The notes under the pieces are model-generated. The model did not search any database and had not been told where the DNA came from. It worked only from the letters and a program-made list of their open reading frames with translations. From assembly GCA_000965745.1 (NCBI GenBank), contig CP009479.1, positions 124,001 to 188,000 on the forward strand: a DNA stretch of 64,000 nucleotides, written 5' to 3'. Every line of letters begins with the position of its first letter. Position 1 is the first letter of the stretch. The stretch comes from an uncultured archaeon. GTDB taxonomy: Archaea; Thermoplasmatota; Thermoplasmata; Thermoplasmatales; Thermoplasmataceae. Made by a program: the position numbers and the translations under genes. Positions 7,809-16,740 of this stretch are shown here, in pieces.

Positions 7809-9007
7809 CCGATAAGTCTCCATCTGTTCGAGATTCTCCTGCCTATTGCAACCCTCTCATTGAGTTCGGCTGCCACTGGGTATTTCAGCATTATCTCGAC
7901 TTTATCGTCCCTTGCGGAAGTAACAACACCGACTGTGTTTGATGTTCCCACGGTGATCATTATGCTTTCCTTGGACCTGATAGGCTCAACATTCAGCTCT
8001 TCCTCAAAGCCCACTACACGCTTGAGAAGGAATGTGTCAAGTGAAAGGTTGAACAGCAGTGGCGGCACTTTTCCAACTGCACCTGCAATTCTGCCGGTGA
8101 ATGAATCACCCTTGGTGAGGAAAGGGTCAAGTTTTGTTCCTACCGCTGCGAGGCCTCCGGGCTTTATTGTGTCGTAATGGTAGCTTCCGGCCATGAGGCT
8201 CACTATTTCTGTGGTAACGTTTTCCCATACCTGCTTGCCGCCTTTTCCAGTCTGGATGCCGGGGACTATTTCAATTTCCTGGCCCATCCTGAGCTCCCCC
8301 TCAACCAATGAGCCCCCGAGGACTCCGCCAACAAGCTTCTCCGGTGGTGTACCGGGCTTGTTCACATCGAAGGATCTGGCTATGAACATCTTTGGGTCAT
8401 GGGACTTGTCCAGTTTTGGTGGCTGGATCATTTCCACTATCATTTTGTATAGAACGTCTATGTTCGTGTTGTGGTATGCACTTACAGGTATGATGGGTGC
8501 AGATTCTGCAATGCTTCCCTTAAGGAACTGCTTTATTTCGTTGAAGCTCTCTACTGCCCTTTCCCTGGTGACAAGGTCGATCTTGTTCTGCACTACAATG
8601 ATGTTCTTTATCCCCATTATCTCAAGGGCTGTTAGGTGTTCCCTTGTCTGGGGCTGGGGGCACTTTTCATTTGCGGCTATTACGAGGAGGGCTCCGTTCA
8701 TTATAGAGGATCCTGAAAGCATTGTCGCCATCAGGGTCTCATGCCCCGGTGCATCCACGATTGATATTACTCTTGCCAGTTCGCACTCGCCTTCCTTGGA
8801 TTCGTTGGAATAATATTCCCCGCCTTCAGCGCTTGTGCATTTGTATATAGGTGAGTCCGCATATCCAAGCTTGATTGATATGCCCCTCTTGATTTCCTCA
8901 GAATGAATGTCAGTTTTTTTACCAGTTAAGGCCTTGGTCAGCGTGCTTTTGCCATGGTCGACATGGCCGACCATCCCTACATTAACTGAAGGTTGTGGCA
9001 GGCTCAT
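7784..9007 (-). CDS. eif2g: Translation initiation factor 2, gamma subunit
   Basis: GTPase core of archaeal eIF2 that brings initiator Met-tRNA to the small ribosomal subunit. 407 residues: G1 GHVDHGKSTLTKALTG, switch region RGISIKLGYA, G3 DAPGHETLMATMLSG, G4 NKID, then two beta-barrel domains ending in a typical eIF2-gamma tail (RRISNRWRLIGYGNI). The zinc knuckle seen in many orthologues (four Cys) is degenerate: only two cysteines remain between YADSPIYKC and GECELARV. It overlaps the upstream S6e gene by 4 bases (ATGA), so the two are cotranscribed. Confidence 0.97.
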   Translation of the reverse strand: MSLPQPSVNVGMVGHVDHGKSTLTKALTGKKTDIHSEEIKRGISIKLGYADSPIYKCTSAEGGEYYSNESKEGECELARVISIVDAPGHETLMATMLSGSSIMNGALLVIAANEKCPQPQTREHLTALEIMGIKNIIVVQNKIDLVTRERAVESFNEIKQFLKGSIAESAPIIPVSAYHNTNIDVLYKMIVEMIQPPKLDKSHDPKMFIARSFDVNKPGTPPEKLVGGVLGGSLVEGELRMGQEIEIVPGIQTGKGGKQVWENVTTEIVSLMAGSYHYDTIKPGGLAAVGTKLDPFLTKGDSFTGRIAGAVGKVPPLLFNLSLDTFLLKRVVGFEEELNVEPIRSKESIMITVGTSNTVGVVTSARDDKVEIMLKYPVAAELNERVAIGRRISNRWRLIGYGNITSV

Positions 9008-9399
9008 TGAGCTTCCTTCGGTTCTTCTTCCTGCTGCTGCTCAATGGGCTTTGGTCCGTACTGTGTCACCTTAAGGTTGAGTTGTGCTATATCTGTCCCT
9101 ATAACTGACCCCCTGAATGTAACTCTCTTCCTATATCCGTTCTTGGCTCTCCTTCCAAGGGAATATGTCCTGAGAATTCTCTTCCGGCCGGATACCTGTA
9201 GATCGGACTTCATCGGGAAGCCGTCTATGGATGTTCCGCCAGTTATCTTGAGCTTATATCCGGGGAGTTCGAAGAATATCCCGTCAACTTCCTCGCCTAT
9301 TCTCCTTCCGACGAGAGCATTCAGATTATCAGATGATACTTCTTTCTTGTGTGTTTTTCCACTTTTTGGATCTGCGATAACCGCTACTGAATTTGCCAT
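9004..9399 (-). CDS. rps6e: 30S ribosomal protein S6e
   Basis: Archaeal/eukaryotic-type small-subunit protein. 131 residues with the S6e core (VIADPKSGKTHKKEV, GRRIGEEVDGIFFELPGY, KITGGTSIDGFPM, GRKRILRTYSLGRRAKNG) and an acidic Gln/Glu-rich tail. It leads a two-gene translation operon with eIF2-gamma, an arrangement common in archaea. A TATA-like CTTTATAAAG is at 9463-9472 on the minus strand, about 65 bases upstream, so this mRNA may carry a short leader unlike many of its neighbours. Confidence 0.96.
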   Translation of the reverse strand: MANSVAVIADPKSGKTHKKEVSSDNLNALVGRRIGEEVDGIFFELPGYKLKITGGTSIDGFPMKSDLQVSGRKRILRTYSLGRRAKNGYRKRVTFRGSVIGTDIAQLNLKVTQYGPKPIEQQQEEEPKEAQ

Positions 9400-9578
9400 A
9401 TTTACCTAACCTTTGCGATACGTTTTTAGCGTCTTTTTTCGGCTTGAGTGAATTATATTGTTCTTTATAAAGGTTAAGCAATCCATTTACAGGGCTCAAA
9501 CTGGCATGGATTACAGCGGGGATTCCGGTTCCTGATTTAGGTCAAGAATATATCATGTGATGCAATCAACCATGAAAA

Positions 9579-11174
9579 ATGATAGTGCTTGGACTGGAAG
9601 GTACAGCTCATACTGTCAGTGCAGGAATCATCGACGAAGAAAGAATACTGTCAACAGTTTCTTCCACGTACGTCTCCGGAAACGGGGGGATACATCCTAG
9701 AGAGGCTGCTGTACACCATTCAGATAAGATTGTGCCAATAATCCGGGAAGCCCTGTCCAAGGCAGGCATCTCCATGAATGACGTGGACCTTATTTCATTC
9801 TCCAGGGGTCCTGGCCTGGGCCCATGCCTGCGGGTTGTCGGGACGGCGGCCAGGTCACTGGCCCTCAAGTTTGACAGGAAGATAGTGGGTGTGAACCACC
9901 CTCTTGGCCACGTGGAAATAGGCAGAAGGCTTGGGAAAATGAGCGACCCCATAGTGCTCTACGTTTCCGGCGGAAATACACAGGTTCTGGCACACTCAAA
10001 CGGAAGGTACAGAGTCATGGGGGAGACCATGGATATCGGCCTCGGAAACATGCTCGACAAGTTTGCCAGGGATATAGGGATAGGATTTCCTGGAGGGCCA
10101 AAAATAGAAGAGATGGCCCGGGATGGAAAAAAGCTGCTCGACCTTCCATATTCAGTCAAAGGGATGGACACCTCGTTCTCCGGCATTTACACTGCCGCAA
10201 AGGCGTACCTGGGGAAGGGCGAGTCCGTTGAGGATGTCTCATACAGCATACAGGAAACCGCCTTTTCCATGCTGGTCGAGGTTCTGGAGAGGGCCCTTTA
10301 CTACTTCAACAAGCGCGAGATCCTGCTTGCGGGCGGAGTTGCTGCAAACGGGAGGCTCAGGGACATGCTGTCATCCATGGCTCAGGACAACGGGGTTGAC
10401 ATATACCTTACGGACAGGAAGTACTGCATGGACAACGGGGCCATGATTGCACAGGCCGGCATGCTCATGTACCAGAACGGGGAACACCACAGCATAGATG
10501 AAACCACTGTAGATCAGAGATTCAGGATAGACCAGGTTGAAACTCCCTGGATAAGGAGCAGCGACGATGCAGTTGACAGAATGAAAGGTGCCGAATCAAA
10601 AATATTCCTTGATACCTACTTCGACAGGGACATTGTCCTGAAGAAGAGGCTACAGAAAAGCTATCGCGTTGCAGGGATGGATTCAAGGCTCAGAAAGGAG
10701 AGGACGAGAAACGAGGCTGCAACACTTATCAGGCTCAATGAGGCCGGAATAAGGGTCCCGAAGGTGTATGATGTTGACGGCTACAATTTCGAGATAAAAA
10801 TGGAGCATATCAATGGAGTCACAATGAGAAGTTTCCTCAGGTCTGGCAATGATGGAGTTGACAAGGTATCAGAACTCGCAGGCATGGTATCAAGGATGCA
10901 TTCGATGGGGATATCTCACGGGGACCTTACAACGAATAACATCATAGTCTCCGACAGTGTATATCTCATAGATACCAGCTTAAGCAGGCTTTCCACAGGA
11001 GATGAGGATCTTGCAACCGACCTCTTCCTCCTCTTTGAATCCTTCAAGAGCAACCACAGCGACAGGCCTGAACTGCCAAAGCACTTCTGGGAAAATTACA
11101 AGAAAAGCTTTCCGGATTACCAGAGGGTTTCAGATGTTCTTGAAGCCATAGAAAAACGGAGAAGATACGTGTGA
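9579..11174 (+). CDS. Fused Kae1-Bud32: tRNA t6A threonylcarbamoyltransferase plus kinase/ATPase
   Basis: Makes the N6-threonylcarbamoyladenosine at position 37 of ANN-decoding tRNAs (KEOPS core). 531 residues. Kae1 part (about 1-325): ASKHA ATPase fold with metal-binding His107 and His111 ([10 protein letters not shown]), VSGGNTQV and [12 protein letters not shown]. Bud32 part (about 340-531): a small RIO-like kinase with lysine region VLKKRLQK, catalytic loop SHGDLTTNN (Asp449) and a metal-binding Asp465. The usual DFG is DTS (LIDTSLSRL) here. The Kae1-Bud32 fusion is known from Thermoplasma and methanogens. Its stop overlaps the next gene's GTG start by 4 bases. A TATA-like AATATATC lies about 29 bases upstream. 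Confidence 0.96.
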   Translation: MIVLGLEGTAHTVSAGIIDEERILSTVSSTYVSGNGGIHPREAAVHHSDKIVPIIREALSKAGISMNDVDLISFSRGPGLGPCLRVVGTAARSLALKFDRKIVGVNHPLGHVEIGRRLGKMSDPIVLYVSGGNTQVLAHSNGRYRVMGETMDIGLGNMLDKFARDIGIGFPGGPKIEEMARDGKKLLDLPYSVKGMDTSFSGIYTAAKAYLGKGESVEDVSYSIQETAFSMLVEVLERALYYFNKREILLAGGVAANGRLRDMLSSMAQDNGVDIYLTDRKYCMDNGAMIAQAGMLMYQNGEHHSIDETTVDQRFRIDQVETPWIRSSDDAVDRMKGAESKIFLDTYFDRDIVLKKRLQKSYRVAGMDSRLRKERTRNEAATLIRLNEAGIRVPKVYDVDGYNFEIKMEHINGVTMRSFLRSGNDGVDKVSELAGMVSRMHSMGISHGDLTTNNIIVSDSVYLIDTSLSRLSTGDEDLATDLFLLFESFKSNHSDRPELPKHFWENYKKSFPDYQRVSDVLEAIEKRRRYV

Positions 11175-11722
11175 TCACTTTTGTTACAAGCAACAGGCAC
11201 AAATTCGAGGAAGTCAGTGCAATATTCAATGATGCGGGCATAGAACTTTCATGGGAGCAGATGAAGTATGAGGAGATCCAGGCAGACACGACCGAAGAGG
11301 TGTCCAGAAACAGCTGCATCAAGTTGATCGGGCAAATCCACGGCGATTTCTTCATTGAAGATACCGGCCTTTTCATAGATTCTCTCAAGGGCTTTCCGGG
11401 AGTCTATTCATCCTATGTCCAGAAAACCATTGGAAACGATGGCATAATCAGGCTCCTGAAAGACAGGCCGGACAATGCAATGTTCAAGACCGTTCTGACT
11501 GCATACATAAACGGTACGATCAAGCAGTTCACCGGAATTCTGGAAGGAAGCATAGCCTCTGATGAGAGGGGTGAGGGAGGATTCGGCTACGACCCTGTTT
11601 TTATTCCCTCCGGCTACGGCAAGACCCTGTCAGAAATGGATCTCACAGAGAAGAACAGGGTATCCCACAGGTTCAGGGCGGTGAAAGGCCTCGTCGAAAG
11701 CCTTGCCCGCAATGATCATTAG
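11171..11722 (+). CDS. Non-canonical purine NTP pyrophosphatase (RdgB/HAM1/Ham1-like)
   Basis: Hydrolyses dITP, XTP and similar damaged nucleotides to the monophosphate, keeping them out of DNA and RNA. 183 residues, starting with the family motif [13 protein letters not shown], followed by [12 protein letters not shown] (catalytic Asp), FPGVYSSYV and [11 protein letters not shown], then the C-terminal SHRFRAVK. The GTG start forms a GTGA overlap with the Kae1-Bud32 stop, so translation is coupled. Confidence 0.95.
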   Translation: MITFVTSNRHKFEEVSAIFNDAGIELSWEQMKYEEIQADTTEEVSRNSCIKLIGQIHGDFFIEDTGLFIDSLKGFPGVYSSYVQKTIGNDGIIRLLKDRPDNAMFKTVLTAYINGTIKQFTGILEGSIASDERGEGGFGYDPVFIPSGYGKTLSEMDLTEKNRVSHRFRAVKGLVESLARNDH

Positions 11723-11805
11723 AGAGTGCCTCCGGGCCTAACTCCCCTTCGTCTCTTCAGCCTGACCCTAAATTATTATAGCGCCTAAATGCTTACTTTG
11801 ACAGA

Positions 11806-12168
11806 ATGACTTCAAAGATAAGGGAGTATCAGAGTTTTCTATACATACTTGGGGCAGCGATAGGCGTCGTGCTGTTTGTGCTCACATCAAACGAGCTCAT
11901 TTTCAAGAGCAGTGCCCTCCCTGGACTTTCATCTCTTGGAAACTGGGGGTACTGGGTCTTCACCCTGGGGCTTGTCATGATGATAGCATTCTTCTATCTT
12001 TACTACAGACTCCTGTCAGATACAAAGAAGTTCGAAACTCTTATCAACAGTGAGAGCAAGAATACCTTTTCCAAGAATCTCAGGGAGCTTGACAGGATAT
12101 CAAAAAAGCTCGGGCCCAGATACGTGACTGAGCTGAAAGAGACAAAGGAAAAATGGAAATTAAGATAG
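11806..12168 (+). CDS. Small two-span membrane protein, unknown function
   Basis: 120 residues. Two hydrophobic segments are clear: about 14-32 (ILGAAIGVVLFVLTS) and about 49-68 (VFTLGLVMMIAFFYLYYRL). A charged, probably helical cytoplasmic tail rich in Lys/Glu follows (about 75-120). Looks like a lineage-specific Thermoplasmata membrane protein; no function can be assigned. A TATA-like AATTATTATAG lies at about 11771-11781, some 30 bases before the ATG. Its 3' end converges on spermidine synthase with only 4 bases between the stops. Confidence 0.75.
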   Translation: MTSKIREYQSFLYILGAAIGVVLFVLTSNELIFKSSALPGLSSLGNWGYWVFTLGLVMMIAFFYLYYRLLSDTKKFETLINSESKNTFSKNLRELDRISKKLGPRYVTELKETKEKWKLR

Positions 12169-12172
12169 AAAA

Positions 12173-12997
12173 TTATGTTTTTTTCAATAATTCCCTGACA
12201 AACTGTGGGAGCTTGAAGGATCCCTCCAGCACCTCACCGTTGAAGTACTGCATGCTTTTTACTTCCTCATTTCTAGGGGAAAGGGTGCCGCTTGATGCCA
12301 TGGTAAATGACCAGAACCCGCTCGGGTACGTCGGTATGAAGGCCGTGTATACCCTGACGTCATCGAAAACTTCCTTCATTCCGCTGTATGCCAGTTTGAG
12401 CGCATTTGGCTGGTAAAAAGGAGAACCGGACTGTGAAACTACCACACCCCGATCAGAAATCAGGTTCTTCACGCCCTTGTAGAACTCCTTGTTGAAGAGG
12501 CCCTCTGCAGGACCAACCGGGTCGGTGGAGTCGATTATCACAACATCAAATTTCTCATCAGAAGTCTTGGCATACTTGATCCCGTCGCCTATTATCAGCT
12601 CAACTTTCGGATCATCGAATGCAGAGGAGAGTTCCGGGAAGAATCTCTTTGAGACTTCCACCACCTGGCTGTCAATCTCAACGTTGACAATCCTCTTGAA
12701 GCCAAGGCCCAGCAGTGTCTTGGCGGCACCACCGTCTCCTCCCCCTATGATAAGGGCCTTTTCAGGCTTTTTCTTAGTGAAGTAGTAGGGCACCATCGTT
12801 ATCATTTCATGGTACACGAATTCATCCCTGTCGGTAAGCTGAACAGTTCCGTCTATTGTCAGGAGCTTTCCAAAATCATAGGTATCAAAAAGATCGATCC
12901 TCTGGAAATCTGTTTTGACCGAGAGCAATTGATCCTTTATCCTGAATGAAAGCTGAAGATTGTCTGAATAACGCTCTGAGAACCAGTTCTCTATCAT
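12173..12997 (-). CDS. speE: Polyamine aminopropyltransferase (spermidine synthase)
   Basis: Transfers aminopropyl from decarboxylated S-adenosylmethionine to a diamine or agmatine. 274 residues from the ATG at 12997 (GTG at 13003 is an alternative two codons earlier). N-terminal beta domain, then the MTase-like core: [52 protein letters not shown], and [17 protein letters not shown] with the catalytic Asp. C-terminal GFWSFTMAS is also typical. A TATA-like GATATATAAC (13022-13030) is 25-29 bases upstream. Whether the natural substrate is putrescine or agmatine cannot be read from sequence. Confidence 0.94.
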   Translation of the reverse strand: MIENWFSERYSDNLQLSFRIKDQLLSVKTDFQRIDLFDTYDFGKLLTIDGTVQLTDRDEFVYHEMITMVPYYFTKKKPEKALIIGGGDGGAAKTLLGLGFKRIVNVEIDSQVVEVSKRFFPELSSAFDDPKVELIIGDGIKYAKTSDEKFDVVIIDSTDPVGPAEGLFNKEFYKGVKNLISDRGVVVSQSGSPFYQPNALKLAYSGMKEVFDDVRVYTAFIPTYPSGFWSFTMASSGTLSPRNEEVKSMQYFNGEVLEGSFKLPQFVRELLKKT

Positions 12998-13136
12998 TTT
13001 CACAACATTGGATAATTACACGATATATAACCCTGTCCGAGAAATTTCGCAATGAATCTGACCGAAATTATATCTAGAGGCTGGAATTTTCAGCCCCGGA
13101 ATGAACTACCTGTGCATGTGATGATGTAGCAGTCCC

Positions 13137-13177
13137 GGTGCGTTCACTTTTCCCCGCTTTTTTTCTTCTGACGCACC
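13137..13177 (+). repeat. Inverted repeat with pyrimidine-rich loop
   Basis: GGTGCGT at 13137-13143 pairs with ACGCACC at 13171-13177, leaving a 27-base C/T-rich loop. Could be a small RNA element, a leader hairpin or chance; the loop is long for a simple terminator. Confidence 0.3.
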
Positions 13178-13359
13178 ATTTGCTGTGTTTTAAGAGGTAC
13201 CAATCCATCTTAAAATACGGATGACTTGGGGTGAATATGCAATTTAAATGTATTTAGATTATTTTATTATAATATTGGAATATCCGCAGAGTCACTTTTA
13301 GATGCTATCTACTAAAAATGCGATACAAATATTTTAATACAAGCAATCATATTATCAAT

Positions 13360-13366
13360 AGGAGGA
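13360..13366 (+). promoter_or_regulatory. Strong Shine-Dalgarno site of hta
   Basis: AGGAGGA placed 7 bases before the hta ATG at 13374. It stands out because many genes in this window have no ribosome binding site, so hta mRNA has a real 5' leader. Confidence 0.75.
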
Positions 13367-13373
13367 TTTAAAA

Positions 13374-13643
13374 ATGGTAGGAATAAGCGAGATCTCTAAG
13401 ACAGTTTCCAAGAAGACGGGAACAACACAGAAGGTTGCCAGAAATGTTATTAAGCACTTCCTGGACACCGTGATTGCAGAGGCAGACAAGGGAAACAAGA
13501 TCAACCTTGCCGGATTTGGAATCTTTGAGAGAAGAACTCAGATGGCAAGAAAGGCTAGAAACCCACAGACAAAGAAAATCATTGAAGTACCATCAAAGAA
13601 GAAATTTGTCTTTAGAGCCTCAAGCAAAGTAAAGTACAAGTAA
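13374..13643 (+). CDS. hta: HTa, HU-family DNA-binding protein (archaeal chromatin protein)
   Basis: Abundant DNA-packaging protein that replaces histones in Thermoplasmatales; a homologue of bacterial HU/IHF acquired by ancient transfer. 89 residues, very basic: N-terminal helical dimerisation half (SEISKTVSKKTGTTQKVARN), then NLAGFGIFERRTQMARKARN with the conserved beta-arm (ARNPQTKK) and the C-terminal KKFVFRASSKVK. It is a single-gene unit with a strong Shine-Dalgarno site and a hairpin/T-run terminator right at its stop codon. This gene is the best lineage marker in the window. Confidence 0.96.
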   Translation: MVGISEISKTVSKKTGTTQKVARNVIKHFLDTVIAEADKGNKINLAGFGIFERRTQMARKARNPQTKKIIEVPSKKKFVFRASSKVKYK

Positions 13644-13680
13644 TTCTGAAAAGAATTCCAATTTTTTTTGATCTTTTTTT
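13642..13680 (+). terminator. Hairpin and T-tracts after hta
   Basis: AATTCT-GAAA-AGAATT is a perfect 6-bp stem with a GAAA tetraloop overlapping the hta stop, followed by runs of eight and seven T and more T downstream. Archaeal termination relies mainly on the T-tracts; the small hairpin may protect the 3' end. Confidence 0.6.
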
Positions 13681-13792
13681 AACCTGTTTTTTTACGATTT
13701 TTCAAGTTCTTTACTGTAGTTCCGTACAGCAAATCATGCATATTGACTCAAATAGTATTGTCACAGAAAAAGGGAACTGTGGCATAATGGGA

Positions 13793-14086
13793 TTAGGACT
13801 TGGAATACTTCTTTTTCCTTTCCTTGGACGAGTATCCGGTAAGATTCTCAATCAACTGGTTGTACAATTTTATCGTCTGTGAAAAATCCTTGTGAGTAGT
13901 GTCGGCTTCGGTTTCAGCAAAGAGGCCCTTGCCGTCTGTGTAGAGGTCTACAACCTTCATTCCGGGTATGTAAGCCAGGACATGCTCGTCCTTTATCTCT
14001 GCGCTTTCTGCAAGCTTCTTTGTTTCTTCCAGTATGTAATCCGGAGTTATCTTGATTCCTTTCTTCACGGGATATTGCCTTGCCAT
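13793..14086 (-). CDS. Small conserved protein of unknown function (97 aa)
   Basis: 97 residues beginning MARQYPVKKGIKITPDY, followed by a mixed alpha/beta region (VLAYIPGMKVVDLYTDGKGL) and a basic tail. It resembles a small uncharacterised Thermoplasmata family (possibly DUF5611; recalled, not verified). It is the second gene of a two-gene unit, starting 9 bases after the TIM-barrel gene stop, with a good AGGTGA site before its ATG. It may serve the same pathway as the upstream gene, but nothing in the sequence shows which. Confidence 0.75.
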   Translation of the reverse strand: MARQYPVKKGIKITPDYILEETKKLAESAEIKDEHVLAYIPGMKVVDLYTDGKGLFAETEADTTHKDFSQTIKLYNQLIENLTGYSSKERKKKYSKS

Positions 14087-14095
14087 ATTTTCACC

Positions 14096-15118
14096 TCATG
14101 CTACCTGTTTTTTTACCGATGCTTTTCTCTGCATCTTCTTTCCCAGAGCTCTCAGATATATAAGGTACATATACTGAGCATCATGTTCAAGAAGCGGGGA
14201 ACTTGAAATTATTGTCATGTCATCCTGGAAGTCAACAAGGCTTTCGGCAAGGGTTTCAAACTTCAAATCCCCATGTTTTATCGCCGTCAGTTTCACTTCA
14301 TTATTGTCTTTGTACTCCACCCCGGCAAATTCGCTGTAGAGGTCTCCCTTGCTGTATTTCTTGAATTCGCTGACCACAGCTTCAAAGTCCTTTATCTCTA
14401 TCAGTGACCCATCACCCTGGGAGTGGACATGTGGGAAATTCAGGATTGGCTCGATATCCTTGACTTTCTTTGCCAGAGAGATTAAATCGCTCGAATTCCC
14501 AAAGATTTCGGATTTTCCCGCGACTTCGACTCCAATGTGGGGGAAACCCTTCGATACGGGGAACGCCTTAGAAATATTCTTATATACAGATGTGGCCTTC
14601 TCAATGCTCTCTTTCTTGGTCTGCTTGTAAAATCCGGTGTGGGTAACTACACGCTTGCATCCCATTGCCTTCCCTATTATCAGGGTCCACTTCAGGTGGT
14701 TGTATGATTTGTCCCCAATCTCCCCTTCATCCAGGAGGTCCATGTAGTAAGGTGCGTGGAGGGACAACTGCACATCAAGCTCCTTTGCCAACTTGCCGCC
14801 ATCAAATAGATCATCATAATTCCGGGCCATATTCCAGAAAAGCTCCTGGACAATGTCGTCCTCCTCGATGATTGTGTCCACGCCAACCCCTTCATAGTTG
14901 CCGTCCTCATTCTGCCTGAGGACATCAACTATTATTGATCCGCCCACATCATGGGGCCGCATTCCGGCAAGGTCGAGTGCCGGCCTCTCTTCGACGTTGA
15001 CCCTTAGCAGCTGAACCTCCAGTGCATTAAGACCGAGCATGTTTGTATCTTCAACCGATTCAATAAAAGTTCTGCCCTTGCTAGTAAGAGGTATACCTGC
15101 TATGCCGAATCTAATCAT
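14096..15118 (-). CDS. TIM-barrel protein of the endonuclease IV / sugar isomerase fold
   Basis: 340 residues starting MIRFGIAGIPLTSKGR. Barrel signatures of AP endonuclease IV-like proteins are present: LGLNALEVQLLRV, LSLHAPYYMDLL, CKRVVTHTGFY, GVEVAGKSEIFG and FPHVHSQGDG, whose His/Glu/Asp residues could bind the metal ions. It could be an archaeal deoxyribonuclease IV relative or a different xylose-isomerase-like enzyme; the central region around residues 55-85 is not standard for Nfo. The start at 15118 is chosen because the TATA-like CTTATATAAC (about 15150-15159) is too close to the alternative ATG at 15142. Confidence 0.8.
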   Translation of the reverse strand: MIRFGIAGIPLTSKGRTFIESVEDTNMLGLNALEVQLLRVNVEERPALDLAGMRPHDVGGSIIVDVLRQNEDGNYEGVGVDTIIEEDDIVQELFWNMARNYDDLFDGGKLAKELDVQLSLHAPYYMDLLDEGEIGDKSYNHLKWTLIIGKAMGCKRVVTHTGFYKQTKKESIEKATSVYKNISKAFPVSKGFPHIGVEVAGKSEIFGNSSDLISLAKKVKDIEPILNFPHVHSQGDGSLIEIKDFEAVVSEFKKYSKGDLYSEFAGVEYKDNNEVKLTAIKHGDLKFETLAESLVDFQDDMTIISSSPLLEHDAQYMYLIYLRALGKKMQRKASVKKQVA

Positions 15119-15350
15119 AACTAAATCAGTGATCTCTATCATCTCGAGTTATATAAGTCTTAGAGCGAAGTTTTTGTCGAATCACCTGAATCCCTTGGCA
15201 GAGTGACATCCAGGCCGCCCATCACTGTTAAGGATCCACATGTTGAAAATATAGCAATCCGGACTGGCATTTTACGCAATTTTTCCTGCCAGCCACCATG
15301 TGAAAGGCCTCGCCAACAGAGTTAAATACCGTTTTTGTATACATTCTTCA

Positions 15351-15485
15351 ATGGTGATGGAACAAAGAGGCAATTATTCAATTGTTATCTCAAAAAACAC
15401 CATTTCGGGTGATACTATTGAACGTAGATCCAAATATAACAAAATACATGATCAAAGCAAAGATATTTACAGATGGGGTGGTTGA
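15351..15485 (+). other. Possible leaderless upstream ORF overlapping the dnaG start
   Basis: ATG at 15351 lies 25 bases after TTAAATAC (15322-15329) and opens a 44-codon frame (MVMEQRGNYSIVISKN...) that ends at 15485, 67 bases inside dnaG in another frame. Either it is a short leader peptide that couples dnaG translation or it is just part of a transcribed leader. The spacing is the only positive evidence. Confidence 0.25.
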
Positions 15486-16740
15486 AAAACCAGATGTCGT
15501 AGGAGCTATTTTTGGTCAGACCGAGGGTCTTCTTGGAGAGGAACTTGATCTCAGAGATCTTCAAAAAAGTGGCAAAATTGGAAGAATTGAAGTCGAGATA
15601 GACAGTAAGAAAGGCAGAACAGAAGGTTTTGCTTTAATTCCCTCCGGCCTTGACCAGGTTGAAAGCTCCATACTCGCGGCATCCCTTGAAACCATAGACA
15701 GAATAGGGCCATGCAAAGCTAAGGTAGAAATCGAGATAATCGAGGACGTAAGGATTCAGAAGAGACAGAAAGTTGTCGAGCGCGCTGAGGAACTCTACAA
15801 GAGAATGAGTGAGGCAGGAAAGAGTGTCAGCGAGAGCATAATCCAATCCGTGAGGGAAGAGGTTGAGCTTGGCGAGATCCTCTCATACGGTGAGGAAAAG
15901 CTGCCTGCCGGACCCGCCATAAAGGATTCAGATTCTATCATCGTGGTTGAAGGAAGAAGCGATGTCCTGAATCTTCTGAAGTATGGAATAAAGAATACAA
16001 TCGCTGTCCAGGGGACAAACATACCGAAGACTGTTCAGAAACTTTCAAAGGAGAGGACCGTCACAGTATTCCTGGATGGAGACAGAGGCGGAGACCTGAT
16101 TCTCAGGGAAATGCTCCAGGTTGCAGAAGTGGACTTCGTTGCAAGGGCACCTCCCGGTACTGAGGTGGAGGAGCTTACCTACAAGCAGATCGTAAAAGCT
16201 CTCAGGTACAAGACACCAGTAGAGCAGTACCTTTCCATGAAGGGGATGTCAGAGGAGCTGAAGGAACTCACGGAGAAGACAAGATCAGAGGAGCCAAAGC
16301 ACCAGAGACCTGCCCCAAAGGAAAAGGAGCGCGAAATAAAGGAGATTAAAGTAGCCAAAGTTGAGAAGAAGCAGCAGCAGCCTGAAGTTGTTGAGCAGAA
16401 GAAAGAGAACGGATTCAAGGAAGAGGAAGATCCTGGAAAAGTCTCGCTTGACAATCCTAAGTCCATAGAGAAAAGGGCTGAGTTTCTCCTTCAGGAGAAA
16501 ACAACGGAAATATACTCGGACGGCGGGGAAGTTGTCGCTTCATTCCCGGTTGCTGATGCAATCGACAAACTTGCTGAAGTAGCAAACGGAAATACCATCA
16601 TTACCGGCGGCGTTATTTCACAGAGATTAGTGGATGTGGCTTACAAGATAGGAATCAAGAATATATATGGAGTCAAGCTAGGACACATTACAAAGAAGCC
16701 GACCGAGGTAAGGGTAGTAGCATGGGATCATCATACGTAA
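15418..16740 (+). CDS. dnaG: Archaeal DnaG-type primase (TOPRIM)
   Basis: TOPRIM-domain protein, either a primase or part of the archaeal exosome. 440 residues from the TTG at 15418, which follows a near-perfect ribosome binding site GGTGAT and gives NVDPNITKYMIKAKI, the form expected for Thermoplasma-type DnaG; an ATG at 15382 would add 12 residues. N-terminal VEKPDVVGAIFGQTEGLLG, TOPRIM glutamate in VVEGRSDVLNLLKYGI and the acidic FLDGDRGGDL. A long charged linker (residues about 270-370, rich in Glu/Lys) precedes the C-terminal domain with ITGGVISQRLVDVAYKIG. It overlaps the following AAA ATPase gene by 19 bases. Confidence 0.94.
   Translation: MNVDPNITKYMIKAKIFTDGVVEKPDVVGAIFGQTEGLLGEELDLRDLQKSGKIGRIEVEIDSKKGRTEGFALIPSGLDQVESSILAASLETIDRIGPCKAKVEIEIIEDVRIQKRQKVVERAEELYKRMSEAGKSVSESIIQSVREEVELGEILSYGEEKLPAGPAIKDSDSIIVVEGRSDVLNLLKYGIKNTIAVQGTNIPKTVQKLSKERTVTVFLDGDRGGDLILREMLQVAEVDFVARAPPGTEVEELTYKQIVKALRYKTPVEQYLSMKGMSEELKELTEKTRSEEPKHQRPAPKEKEREIKEIKVAKVEKKQQQPEVVEQKKENGFKEEEDPGKVSLDNPKSIEKRAEFLLQEKTTEIYSDGGEVVASFPVADAIDKLAEVANGNTIITGGVISQRLVDVAYKIGIKNIYGVKLGHITKKPTEVRVVAWDHHT

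Larger units (their letters stand above)
13004..13373. other. Divergent intergenic region between speE and hta (370 bp)
   Basis: No open frame with coding character. It holds the speE promoter near 13022-13030, a possible hairpin at 13137-13177, and a long AT-rich stretch from about 13235 to 13360 before hta, as expected for a strongly expressed histone-like gene. No tRNA fold was found. Confidence 0.6.
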
